DNA from: JAOPZW01 sp963707695
GTDB lineage: Bacteria; Actinomycetota; Thermoleophilia; Solirubrobacterales; Solirubrobacteraceae
DNA length: 64,000 nt
Assembly (NCBI GenBank): GCA_963707695.1
Contig: CAVPQY010000003.1
Location: forward strand, 434,001-498,000
Direction: 5' to 3'
Notes under the pieces: generated by a model
The model's input: the letters and a program-made list of their open reading frames with translations, nothing else
Told to the model about the DNA's origin: nothing
Databases searched by the model: none
In this document: piece by piece, positions 1 to 8,712 of the stretch
How the letters are laid out: each line of letters opens with the position of its first letter
How positions within the stretch are numbered: position 1 is the stretch's first letter
Translations under genes and position numbers: made by a program

Positions 1-69
1 ATCCGGTCGTTGTAAAGCAGCGCCCGACGCTGCACATCATCCTCGGCGGGACCAAGGACCTTTGGCTGA

Positions 70-1620
70 TTATCGAGCCAGGTAACCTCGTCGCCACCCG
101 ACCCTCGATCGGCAAACCCGAGTTGCGCGAACGACGGGCCCGTCGGTTCGGCCGACAATCCCAGGGATAGCGCCCGCGACGCTTAAGACACACGTGACCG
201 TGACAATGATTTGTAGAGCCGCTGCGAATCCGAGTGCGACAATCTCCCCACGGGCCGGAAAACATCGTCGCAAGACGGCAGTGATGCCCAGTACAAGAGC
301 GAACATCGCTGCGACCAAGTCGGCGCTACCTAACCCGCCACGGCCAACCGCGGAGGTTAGGCCACTCTCGAGAAGGTTCGCTGTGGACTGCGCCGTGGCC
401 AGTCCGGGCGCGAAGAAGTTCGCCTCTGGATCTTCCAGACTCCGGGGAAGCGGAAGGAGCGCAGCGCAGGCGACTATCACTACGCTGCCTGCCGCAAGTT
501 GCGCTGGGAACAGCCGACCCAAAGCGCCACGCCAGCCAGCGACGATTAGGAGGGGCGCAACATAGAAGTAGTAACGCTCCTCCGTCGCCGAGCCTAAGTA
601 GAAGCTCTGCGAGTAGAGCGTAGTGGCGAAGAGCACGCAACCGATGACGACCGCTACTCGAGCAAAGGCGATTTCCGACCACGCTCGCACAACCTTGCCG
701 CGAACCGCGAATGCCAACCACGAGACGCCCGCGACGACTGGGAGCACACCCGTCCCGGCGGCCATCCCGATTAGCTCGACACCCGTCGACAAGCCGATGT
801 CCCGCGGGAGGGTCCGCTGGTCCGTCGTCGTCGACGCGTACGTCCCCAGCAGGGAGTTCAAGTGGGTGCTGAGCGTGCCCGCGCGTGAGAGCCAGACCAA
901 ACCAAGGGCCGTGCCGGCGGCAAGCACGATCGCTCCCGGCATTCGACGCACTACGAGACGGTCGATGGCTACATACCACGGTACCCCGGGCGTTCGAAGA
1001 TCATGGGCCGTCCGCATCAAGACGACGACGAGGTACGCGATGCCAAGGGCGATTAGTTGGGTGCGCGCGACCGTTGCGAGCGCGATAACGACGATGGAGA
1101 ATACGTCACTGCCAGGAGACGGCTTGACGTACAAGCGCGTCAGCGCATAGGCCGCCCAAAGGAAAAGTGGGTAAGCGAGCGACTCCGTAAACATGGCCGA
1201 CGTGAGGACGACCCAGGGTAAGAAGACCGCCAAGACCGCGACGACGGCTCGGGTTAACGACCGGCCGGTGAATGCGAAGCCAGCAAGCAGGTAGACAGGC
1301 AGCGCGGCGCTAGCAAAGAGCACGGCGTTGAGCGCTCGAGCCGAGCGTACCGCCACATCTCCGACCCCGATCGCGAACAGTGGGGCCATGAGCAATGAGT
1401 ACAGCCGCGACGTAGCGCGTGCGTTGACATCGTCGAACAAACTCGATGGCAGGTCAGTCGTATAGTGAACCGCCGACTGTTTAATAATGGTCTCGTCGAG
1501 GATGTAGCCCTTGACATGAGCATTGATGAACCCGATGGCGACGGTTCCCGCGACGAGGAAACAGAGGATCGCAGCGTGAGCGGTCGTCCGGTCAATCGCC
1601 CGCGGACGCCGGCGAGTCAT
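70..1620 (-). CDS. GT-C-like polytopic membrane glycosyltransferase
   Basis: The 516-residue protein is mostly hydrophobic, with about ten predicted membrane spans. An acidic pair (Asp42-Glu43) sits just after the first span, which is where GT-C enzymes (GT39/ArnT/PMT type) carry the catalytic acid in their first extracytoplasmic loop. I infer that it transfers a sugar from a polyprenyl-phosphate donor outside the membrane. The ATG at 1620 is chosen because the upstream part of the frame is Arg-rich and not protein-like. Codon use is less GC-biased than in the rest of the window. The specific family is uncertain. Confidence 0.6.
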   Translation of the reverse strand: MTRRRPRAIDRTTAHAAILCFLVAGTVAIGFINAHVKGYILDETIIKQSAVHYTTDLPSSLFDDVNARATSRLYSLLMAPLFAIGVGDVAVRSARALNAVLFASAALPVYLLAGFAFTGRSLTRAVVAVLAVFLPWVVLTSAMFTESLAYPLFLWAAYALTRLYVKPSPGSDVFSIVVIALATVARTQLIALGIAYLVVVLMRTAHDLRTPGVPWYVAIDRLVVRRMPGAIVLAAGTALGLVWLSRAGTLSTHLNSLLGTYASTTTDQRTLPRDIGLSTGVELIGMAAGTGVLPVVAGVSWLAFAVRGKVVRAWSEIAFARVAVVIGCVLFATTLYSQSFYLGSATEERYYFYVAPLLIVAGWRGALGRLFPAQLAAGSVVIVACAALLPLPRSLEDPEANFFAPGLATAQSTANLLESGLTSAVGRGGLGSADLVAAMFALVLGITAVLRRCFPARGEIVALGFAAALQIIVTVTCVLSVAGAIPGIVGRTDGPVVRATRVCRSRVGWRRGYLAR

Positions 1621-1646
1621 CGGCGCGTCCCTTGGATGCTTGGCGA

Positions 1647-2195
1647 TCAACGCCCGAACAGCGACTGCGCCACGATGACGCCTGGAGGGGCGCCAACGCT
1701 CTCGTAATGGGCGCGAAGCGGAAGGACGGCACCAAAGAAGGCAACGGCAACCGCAACTCCACCGACCGCGACTCCGAGCAACCGACCTCGAGGCACCCGC
1801 TGCCGGAACCAGGCGTTCAAGTAGTCCCGGCGCCTTCCAAAGGAGCCCTGCTGCGGCCATCCCGGCGATCAAAAGGATGAGCCCGTACACCGGTCGCAAG
1901 ACGAGTCCCGCAGCTCCCGCACAAAGCGCGACCGAGGCGGCACCCTGACCCGTAAGAGTTCGCTTGACGGATATGTTGACCGAGTCGCCGGGCTCGGTTG
2001 CCCGCAGTCTCGGTATAGCGACTAGGCCGTGATGCGCAAGCACCGCGTCCGCGACCTGCGCCGGATTAAGATCGCTTGTTCCGATAGGCCCGGGGCTGAG
2101 CCGTCGAACAACTTCTTCGCGTGGCAGCCGCAGACGCGAATGGTTTGCGGCCAGTACGTGCTGTCGAAGTTGACGCGCCTCGGCAGCGCCCGACC
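1647..2195 (-). CDS. Hypothetical membrane protein, frameshifted
   Basis: I do not recognise this gene. One frame from about 2150 to 1820 gives a polar stretch followed by a long hydrophobic segment typical of one or two membrane spans. Near 1820 the coding sense moves to another frame, which gives a second hydrophobic segment and a TGA at 1647-1649. No ATG or GTG fits the N-terminus, so the start is open. It lies between the glycosyltransferase at 2196-3386 and the GT-C-like gene at 70-1620, on the same strand, and shares the lower GC of this end. It could be a degenerate remnant. Confidence 0.3.
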
Positions 2196-3386
2196 TCACG
2201 GCCGGCGCAGGCCCAGGATGCTGAGCAGGAACGACGAGAAGAAGATCTGGATGCCGACGATCATGAGCGTGGCCGCGAGGATCGCCAGGCGCTCCTCGGA
2301 CAGCGCGCCGAAGCCGCGGTTGATCCAGATGCCGACGATGGTGGCCGCGACGAGGAGCCCGACGAGTGACGACGGCTCCGCCGAGCAGCAGCCCGTGCTC
2401 GAGGCGGAAGCGCGCCCGCATGCGGTCGAACCAGGGGTCCTCGCTCGCCCATGAAGTACGTGCCGTAGGCGTGGGCCGCGAGGCCGAGGGCGACGACCTG
2501 GCTGCCGACGATCATCAGCAGCGCAGCCGGCGATCATCGTGTGCAGGTCCCAGGTGCGGCCGAGGATGTCGATCTGCAGCAGGACCATCAGCGCGATGAG
2601 CGCGCCGAGCACCGCGCGTCACGGCGCCGGGGATCATGAAGAGGTGCGTCGGGCTGTGCACGAGCAGGAAGCGCAGGTGGCGCCAGCCGTCGCGGAAGCT
2701 CGAGAGCTTGCGACTCGCCGCCGCGCGGGTGGTACTCGATCGGGAACTCGCGGATGTCCAGGCGCTCCTTGGAGGCCCGGATGACCATCTCGCTCGCGAA
2801 CTCCATGCCGGGCGTGCGCAGGTCCAGTCGCGGCAGCGACGTCGCGGCGCAGGCCGCGCATGCCGCAGTGCGCGTCGCGGATGCCGGTCTTGAAGAAGAG
2901 GTTCAGGATCCCGCTGAGGATCGGGTTGCCGACGTAGCGGTGCAGCCAGGGCATCGCGCCGGGCTGGATGTTGTCCATCCGGTCGCCCATGACGAGGTCG
3001 GCGCCGGCGTCGAGCTGCTCGACGAAGCGCGGGATCTCGTTGAAGTCGTACGTGAGGTCCGCGTCGCCCATGACGATGTACTTGCCGCGGGCGGCGGCGA
3101 AGCCGGCGAGGTAGGCGCTGCCGTAGCCGCGGCGCGGCTCGTGCACGACGCGCGCGCCGGCCGCGGCGGCGAGCTCGGCGCAGCGGTCCTCGGAGGCGTT
3201 GTCGGCGACGACGACCTCGCCGGAGATCCCCTCGCGGCGCAGCACGTCGCGGGCCAGCGCCGACGACCTCGGTGATGTTCTCCTCCTCGTTGAGGCAGGG
3301 GATCACGACGGACAGCGTCAGCTCCTCCGCCGCATGGGCGGGCACACGGAGGTCGGTCGCGTCGGGACGTGCTCGATCGTGCTCAT
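2196..3386 (-). CDS. GT2 polyprenyl-phosphate sugar synthase with C-terminal membrane domain, frameshifted
   Basis: Joined across at least five frame changes, this encodes a DPM1-like GT2 domain. It has the N-terminal SVVIPCLNEEENI motif, an ADNASED segment, the GDADLTYD metal-binding segment and the NLFFKTGIRDAHCGMRG acceptor-loop motif. About four C-terminal membrane spans follow. This layout is that of enzymes that load a hexose from a nucleotide sugar onto polyprenyl phosphate at the inner membrane face. The ATG at 3386 needs an indel before the GT2 motif, and a GTG nearer the motif is an alternative start. The frame changes keep conserved residues intact and look like sequencing errors. 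Confidence 0.65.
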
Positions 3387-3526
3387 GCGGACGTCGGGTC
3401 GGAGGGCGACGGGACCACGCGGGACCCGTCGACGCGTACAACGCGCGCCGGACGGCGAAGTCGCGCTGATCGGCGGCCGAAGGGTAGCGCCGCCGCCGCG
3501 TCTGCCACCCTGTCCGCCGCGGCCGC

Positions 3527-4711
3527 ATGCGGATCTGCCTCCTCTACGACTGCCTGTTCCCCTGGACCGTCGGCGGCGCCGAGCGCTGGTACCGCAACCT
3601 CGCCGAGCGCCTCGCCGCCGAGGGCCACGACGTCACCTACCTCACGCGCCTGCAGTGGGACCCGGCCGAGCCGCCGCAGATCCCCGGGGTGCGACGTCGT
3701 CGCGGTCTCGCGGCGCCGACGAGCTCTACGGGCCCGACGGCAACCGGCGCGATCGTGCCGCCGCTGCGCTTCGGCCGCGGCGTGCTGCGGCCACCTGCTG
3801 CGCCACGGCGCCGACTACGACGTCGTCCACACCGCGTCGTTCCCGTACTTCTCGCTGCTGGCGGCGGGGCTCGCGCGCCGCCGGCACCGCTTCGGGCTCG
3901 TGGTCGACTGGCACGAGGTCTGGTCGCGCGACTACTGGCGCGTCGTACCTGGGCCCGGTCGGCGGCGCCGTCGGCCACGAGGTCCAGCGCGCCTGCGTGC
4001 GCCTGCCCCAGCGCGCGTTCTGCTTCAGCCGCCTGCACCGCGACCGCCTGCTCGAGGAGGGGCTGCGCTCGACGCCCGACGATCCTGGAGGGCGAGTACG
4101 CCGGCGACCTCACGCCGCCCGAGCCCAACGACGCCGAGCCCGGTCGTCGTCTTCGCCGGCCGCCACATCCCCGAGAAGCGCGCGCCCGGCGGTGCCGCCC
4201 GCGGTCGCGCGCGCGCGCGCGCGCGGCGCTCCCGAGCTGCGCCGGCGTGGTCTTCGGCGACGGCCCCGAGCGCGGCGCGGTCGAGCGCGCCATCGACGAC
4301 GCGCGGGCGTGCGAGGCGTCGTCGACCGCGCCCGGGTTCGTCGACGCACGACGAGCTCGAGGCGCGCGCTGCGCGCGCGCGCTGTGCCTCGTGCTGCCCT
4401 CGCAGCCGCGAGGGCTACGGGATGGTCGTCGTCGAGGCCAGCGCGAAGGGGCACGCCGTCGGTCGTCGTCCGCGGCCGCCGACAACGCCGCGGTCGAGCT
4501 CGTCGAGGACGGCGTCAACGGCGTCGTCGCCGACTCGGCCGCGCCCGAGGACCTGGCCGAGGCGATCCTGCGCGTCCGCGCCGGCGGCCGGGCGCTGCGC
4601 GGCGTCGACCTGCGCCTGGTTCGCCCGGCAACGCGCGAGCGCCTGAGCCTCGAGCGGTCGCTGCGCACCGTGGTCGCGGCCTACGCGCGCTGGGACCGCG
4701 CGCGGTCGTAG
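3527..4711 (+). CDS. GT4 family glycosyltransferase, frameshifted
   Basis: The N-terminus has the GT4 pattern (a LLYDCLFPWTVGGAERW motif near residues 5-21), followed in other frames by WHEVWSRDYW, FAGRHIPEKRA and a C-terminal donor-binding domain. The coding sense changes frame about every 60-150 bases. At each junction I checked (near 3694, 3712, 3790, 3945, 4080, 4139 and 4180), removing one base restores the reading, so these are +1 insertions. It probably transfers a hexose from a nucleotide sugar to a lipid-linked glycan in the cytoplasm. It diverges from the GT2 gene ending at 2196. Confidence 0.65.
   Translation: MRICLLYDCLFPWTVGGAERWYRNLAERLAAEGHDVTYLTRLQWDPAEPPQIPGVRRRRGLAAPTSSTGPTATGAIVPPLRFGRGVLRPPAAPRRRLRRRPHRVVPVLLAAGGGARAPPAPLRARGRLARGLVARLLARRTWARSAAPSATRSSAPACACPSARSASAACTATACSRRGCARRPTILEGEYAGDLTPPEPNDAEPGRRLRRPPHPREARARRCRPRSRARARAALPSCAGVVFGDGPERGAVERAIDDARACEASSTAPGFVDARRARGARCARALCLVLPSQPRGLRDGRRRGQREGARRRSSSAAADNAAVELVEDGVNGVVADSAAPEDLAEAILRVRAGGRALRGVDLRLVRPATRERLSLERSLRTVVAAYARWDRARS
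4206..4225. repeat. (CG)10 dinucleotide run
   Basis: Ten perfect CG units lie inside the GT4 gene at 3527-4711. The run is inside the most indel-rich tract of the window and codes for Arg/Ala. It may be a slippage site in the cell or a basecalling artefact. Confidence 0.8.
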
Positions 4712-5829
4712 GCTCGCGGCGGTCAGCTCGGCCGTCCGCTCCCAGCGTGAAGCCGGGCCGCCCGCTCGCGCCCGCGGCGCGCCAGGTCCGCTCGCAGCGT
4801 CGCCGTCGTCGGCCAGCAGCCGCTCGATCGCCGCGCGGATCGCGCCGACGTCCTCGGGGTCGAAGAGCAGCGCCGCGTCGCCGGCGACCTCGGGCAGCGA
4901 CGAGCGGTCCGAGCAGGCGACCGGGCACGCCGCGCGCCATCGCCTCGAGCACGGGCAGCCCGAAGCCCTCGTGCAGCGAGGGGAAGACGACGCAGCGTCG
5001 CCAGGGCGTAGAGGCCCTCGAGGTCCTCGCCGGACACCCAGGCCGGCCACACGACGTCGCCCTCGACGCCGACCGCGGCGGCCCGGGCGCGCAGCTCGGC
5101 CTCGTACGGCGTCGGGTAGCCCGGCACGACGAGCACGGGCCGCGCGGTCGGGCGGGATGCCGGCGAGCGCGTCGAGCAGGCGGGCGACGTTCTTGTGCGG
5201 GCGCCGCGCGCTGGCGCTGAGAGCACGACGGCCCGGTCGCCGAGCCCGAGCTCCCGGCGCAGCTCCGCCTCCGGTCGCGGCCGGGCCGACGGGGGCGCGG
5301 CGGCCAGCGGCACGACGTCGACCTTGGCGGCCGGTCGGTGCCGCAGGTGCTCGACGAGGTCGTCGCGCGTCGAGCTCGGCGTCGACGATGATGCGGTGCG
5401 AGCGTCGCGCCGCGGCCGGGACGAGCACGCCCATCCCGAGCCCGAGCAGGCCGAAGTGCGTGCCCGGGACGAGCTTGTAGTTGAGGTCGTGGATCGTCGT
5501 GACGCGCGCGAAGCGGCCCGCGCAGCGGCGCCGTCGACGCCAGGGAGTGCACGACGTCGACGCCGGCGCGCGCCGCCAGCGCCGGGAGGTGCTGCTGCTC
5601 GCCGCGCACCCACTGCGCCCGCGACGCGGGCGCGCACCGGCACGACCTCCATCGGCACGACGTCGCCCCACGGGCCGTCGCCGGCCGCCGCGGCCTCGCT
5701 CGTTGACGAAGGCCACGAGATCGAGGTCGTCGCGGCGCGGCCAGGCGGGGCAGCGAGCTCGCGGGCGTAGGTCTCCATGCCGCCGGTCTCGCCGGGCACG
5801 AGGAAGACGAGGTTCAGGCCGACCCGCAC
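4712..5829 (-). CDS. GT4 family glycosyltransferase, frameshifted
   Basis: The fragments assemble into a GT4 enzyme. It has an N-terminal GETGGMETYARELA motif, a donor-domain RPHKNVARLLDALAG motif and the HEGFGLPVLEAMARGVP segment that contacts the nucleotide sugar, ending with a WERTAELTAA tail. It is closely similar to the next gene upstream (5831-6960), so the pair probably arose by duplication. The GTG start at 5829 lies one base after the neighbour's TGA, which suggests translational coupling. Several single-base indels interrupt the frame. The exact stop is uncertain because the last indel is close to the end. Confidence 0.6.
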
Positions 5830-5830
5830 G

Positions 5831-6960
5831 TCACCCGCGCAGCGCGCGCTCGTAGGCGGCCCAGGTGCCCGGCCGCGGCGGCCTCCCACGTGAAGCGCCC
5901 CGCCCAGGCCGGGCCGGCGGCGGCCACGTCGCCCGGGTCCTCGAGGGCGCCGGCGATCGCCGACGCCGCCCCCGCCGGGTCGTCGGGGTCGAACCACCGC
6001 GGCAGGTCGCCCGCCACCTCGTGCAGGACCGGGAGGTCCGACGCGGCGACCGGCACCCCGCGCGCGCAGCGCGTCGAGCACCGGCATCCCGAACCCCTCC
6101 GCCCGCGTCGGGAACGCCGCGCAGCCGGCGAGCGCCCACAGCCCCTCGAGGTCGGCGTCGGGCACGTAGTCGGCGAACACGACGCGGCCGTCGAGCCCGA
6201 GCGAGGCCGCGAGCCCCCGCAGCTCGGCGTCGTAGGGCTCCGGGTGCCCGGCGAGCACCACGGCGACGTCCTCGCCGAGCAGCGGCGCGGCGCGCACGAG
6301 CAGCTCCTGGTTCTTGTGCGGGCGCTTGGAGGCGACGCAGAGCACGACGCGCCGGCCCCCCAGCCCGTAGCGCTCGCGCACGGCCGGCGCGGGCGTCGGG
6401 GCGGCGTGACGGCCGGGCTCGGCGCCGTGGTGGACGACGGTGAAGGCGGCCGGGTCGAGCCCCAGCTCGGCGCAGATCTCGTCGCGGGCGACGGCGGTCA
6501 CCGCGATGAGCGCGTCGGCGCGGCGGGCCGCCCGGGCGACGACCTGGCGCATGCCGAACGTCGTCACCGCGCCGAACGTCCGCCGGCGGAAGAACGTCAC
6601 GTCGTGGACGGTGACGACGTGCGCGACGCCGGGCACCCGGATCGGCGCGACCGAGGCCAGGGAGTGGACGACGTCGGCGCCGACCCGCCGCGCCAGCGCG
6701 GGCAGCAGCACCTGCTCGGCGAGCTGGCGGCGGCCCCGCTGGCCCTCCTCGCAGGGCAGCGCGCGCACCACGGCCCAGTCGCCCCAGCCGTCGCGGCGCA
6801 GCGCGGCGGCACCCGAGCGCGTCGTCGCCACGGTCAGCCGCACGCCCGGGTGGGCGTCCCGCAGGGCGGGCGCGAGGCCGCGCAGGTAGCTCTCCGGACC
6901 CCCCGACCCCGCCGGGTCGAGGAACAGGGCGTTGAGCAGGACGTGTCGCGGGGCCGGCAC
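5831..6960 (-). CDS. GT4 family glycosyltransferase (mannosyltransferase-like)
   Basis: The first 290 or so residues are in one frame and show the GT4 fold. They include a GGPESYLRGLAPAL loop near the N-terminus, an HDVTFFRRRTFG segment, KRPHKNQELLVRAAPLL in the donor domain and RAEGFGMPVLDAL before the first indel. Two frame changes near 6064 and 5868 are needed to finish the protein (VAASDLPVLHEVAGDLPRWF, then a tail ending at 5831). The GTG start at 6960 follows a TAGCAT hexamer by 8 bases with no Shine-Dalgarno. It should act in the cytoplasm on a lipid-linked acceptor. Confidence 0.75.
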
Positions 6961-6968
6961 GGGGGCCG

Positions 6969-6978
6969 ATGCTACGGT
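6969..6978. promoter_or_regulatory. Divergent overlapping leaderless promoters
   Basis: TACGGT (6973-6978) faces right, 10 bases before the ATG at 6989. TAGCAT, read on the minus strand from 6974 to 6969, faces left, 8 bases before the GTG at 6960. The two -10 elements overlap by two bases. Neither gene has a Shine-Dalgarno, so both transcripts would begin at or next to the start codon. Confidence 0.6.
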
Positions 6979-6988
6979 CCGGGCGCCG

Positions 6989-7579
6989 ATGGGCTACTTC
7001 GACTGGCACGAGGAGCCCGGCTACTACCGGGACGTCACGCGGCACTTCGCGCCGACGGCCAAGCTGCTCGACGTCGGCTGCGGGACGGGCTGGCTGGCCG
7101 ACCACTTCGCCCGCTACACGGGCATCGACGGCTCGCCCGACGCGGTCGCCACGGCGGTCGAGCGGGGTCGCGCGGTCCAGCTGGGCGACGTCGACGAGCC
7201 GCTCCCCTTCCCCGACGCCTGCTTCGACGGCGTCGTGCTCAAGGACCTCCTCGAGCACGTCGCCGACCCGGTCGCCCTGGTCGGCGAGGTCCACCGCGTC
7301 CTGCGGCCCGAGGGGCGCGTGTTCGCGTCCTCCCCGGACGCGCAGCGCTGGGTGTGGGACGACTACACGCACCGCCGCCCCTTCACCCGCAAGTCGTTCC
7401 GGCTGCTCTTCCGCGACCAGGGCTTCACGGTCGACCACGTCGGCTACGAGTCCGTGCTGCCCGGGACGTCGATCCTGTCGGCGCGGACGAAGGCCAAGCG
7501 GCGCCCCGCGCCGCTGCGCGCCGCGGCGTGGCTCCCCGTCGTGCGCCGCAACGTCTGGCTCGTCGCGCGTCCCGCCTAG
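6989..7579 (+). CDS. Class I SAM-dependent methyltransferase
   Basis: The intact 196-residue protein has the SAM-binding motif DVGCGTG at residues 28-34, an acidic residue after strand 2 (GIDGSPDA), and a post-I region with a DLLEHV element, as in the Methyltransf_11 group. The most likely role is methylation of a sugar or lipid-linked intermediate of the surrounding glycan pathway, but the substrate is unknown. The ATG at 6989 is preferred because it places a TANNNT hexamer 10 bases upstream. The stop codon shares a CTAG with the stop of the convergent GT4 gene. Confidence 0.8.
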   Translation: MGYFDWHEEPGYYRDVTRHFAPTAKLLDVGCGTGWLADHFARYTGIDGSPDAVATAVERGRAVQLGDVDEPLPFPDACFDGVVLKDLLEHVADPVALVGEVHRVLRPEGRVFASSPDAQRWVWDDYTHRRPFTRKSFRLLFRDQGFTVDHVGYESVLPGTSILSARTKAKRRPAPLRAAAWLPVVRRNVWLVARPA

Positions 7580-8673
7580 CCGACGCCGCCCCCGCCCCGG
7601 GCGCGGTCCTCGACGACGGCGAGGGTCTCGCGCGCGGTGCGCTCCCACGTGAACGTGCGCGCCCTGGCCCGGCCGGCCGCGGCCAGCGCGGCGCGGCCCG
7701 GCGCGTCCTGAAGCAGGCCGGCCACGGCCGCGCGGATCGCGGCGACCGAGCGCGGGTCGACGTAGCGCACCGCGTCGCCGCCGACCTCCGGGAGGCTCGA
7801 GCCGTCCGCGGTGACCACGGGCGTCCCGGCGGCCATCGCCTCGAGGACGGGCAGGCCGAAGCCCTCGTGCAGCGACGGGTAGAGGAAGAGCTCCGCGCCC
7901 GCGTAGAGCCCGGGCAGGTCGTCGTCCGCGACGTGGCCGAGCCAGCGCACCGTCGCGGCGTGTCGCGCCAGGGCGGCGTCGATCGGCTCCGTGCGCCAGC
8001 CGCGCGGGCCCGCCAGGACGAGCTCGCAGCGGTCGCGCAGCTCGGGCGGCAGGCCGGCGACGGCCTCGATCGTGCGCGGGAGGTTCTTGCGCGGCTCGAG
8101 CGTCCCCAGCGCGAGCAGGTAGGGGCGCTCGAGCCCGTGCCGGCTGCGGACGGCGGCCGCCTCGTCCGCGCCCGCGAAGAAGCGCGGCTCGACGCCGAGC
8201 GGCACCACGCGCGCCGTCCGGGCCGCGCGCGGGTGCTCGGCGACGAGCTCCGCGCGCGTCGCCTCCGAGATGCACAGCGGCGTCGCCGCGCGGCGGATCG
8301 CCAGCGGCAGCGTCACGCGCTCGACGGCGCTCGCTCGCGGCGCCCCCAGCTCCGGGGCGAAGGGCACCAGGTCGTAGACCGTCGTGATGCCGCGCCGTGC
8401 GAGCGCGGCCAGGAGGTAGCTGTTCGTGGCCAGGACCGCGTCCGCGCCGCGCGCGGCGCGCGCCGCGTGGAGCGCCCACTGCGGCTCGCCGGCGCCGACC
8501 TCGCGCCAGCGGAAGCGCTCGTCGAGCGCGGCGCCGCCCCAGCGCTCGCGGGCCAGCAGGTCGTAGGCGTGGTCCGCGTCCAGGTCGGCGAGCGCGCGCA
8601 GCAGCTCGCGGACGTAGCGCCCGCGGCCGGCCGGCACCTCGGCCGCGGCGCGGGCGTCGATCGCGATCCGCAC
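7576..8673 (-). CDS. GT4 family glycosyltransferase
   Basis: This intact 365-residue GT4 enzyme begins VRIAIDARAAAEVPAGRGRY, the usual N-terminal glycine-rich loop. It carries the donor-domain motifs GTLEPRKNLPRTIEAVAG and HEGFGLPVLEAMAAGTPVV with the paired glutamates, and ends WERTARETLAVVED. Length and motifs match mannosyl- or rhamnosyltransferases of capsule clusters. The GTG at 8673 lies 7 bases after a TACGAT hexamer on the minus strand. It is divergent from the next GT4 gene, so the two share a promoter region. Confidence 0.88.
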   Translation of the reverse strand: MRIAIDARAAAEVPAGRGRYVRELLRALADLDADHAYDLLARERWGGAALDERFRWREVGAGEPQWALHAARAARGADAVLATNSYLLAALARRGITTVYDLVPFAPELGAPRASAVERVTLPLAIRRAATPLCISEATRAELVAEHPRAARTARVVPLGVEPRFFAGADEAAAVRSRHGLERPYLLALGTLEPRKNLPRTIEAVAGLPPELRDRCELVLAGPRGWRTEPIDAALARHAATVRWLGHVADDDLPGLYAGAELFLYPSLHEGFGLPVLEAMAAGTPVVTADGSSLPEVGGDAVRYVDPRSVAAIRAAVAGLLQDAPGRAALAAAGRARARTFTWERTARETLAVVEDRARGGGGVG

Positions 8674-8680
8674 CGGCCGG

Positions 8681-8705
8681 ATCGTACCCGGGGGCGCTCT
8701 AGGGT
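8681..8705. promoter_or_regulatory. Divergent leaderless promoter pair
   Basis: The minus-strand TACGAT (8686-8681) lies 7 bases before the GTG at 8673. The plus-strand TAGGGT (8700-8705) lies 7 bases before the GTG at 8713. No Shine-Dalgarno can fit between hexamer and start on the minus side, which points to leaderless transcription in both directions. Confidence 0.6.
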
Positions 8706-8712
8706 GGCCTCC

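Noticed and set aside
4206..4225. Z-DNA or regulatory element at the (CG)10 run
   Set aside because: It lies within a coding sequence and an error-rich tract. Nothing around it suggests regulation.
3527..4711. Programmed ribosomal frameshifting
   Set aside because: There are too many shifts per gene, no slippery heptamers are evident, and the same pattern affects unrelated genes in the same tract.
5831..8479. 882-codon open frame on the minus strand
   Set aside because: It crosses three genes in the wrong frame, and its translation is almost only Arg, Ala, Gly and Pro. It is a shadow of GC-rich coding DNA.
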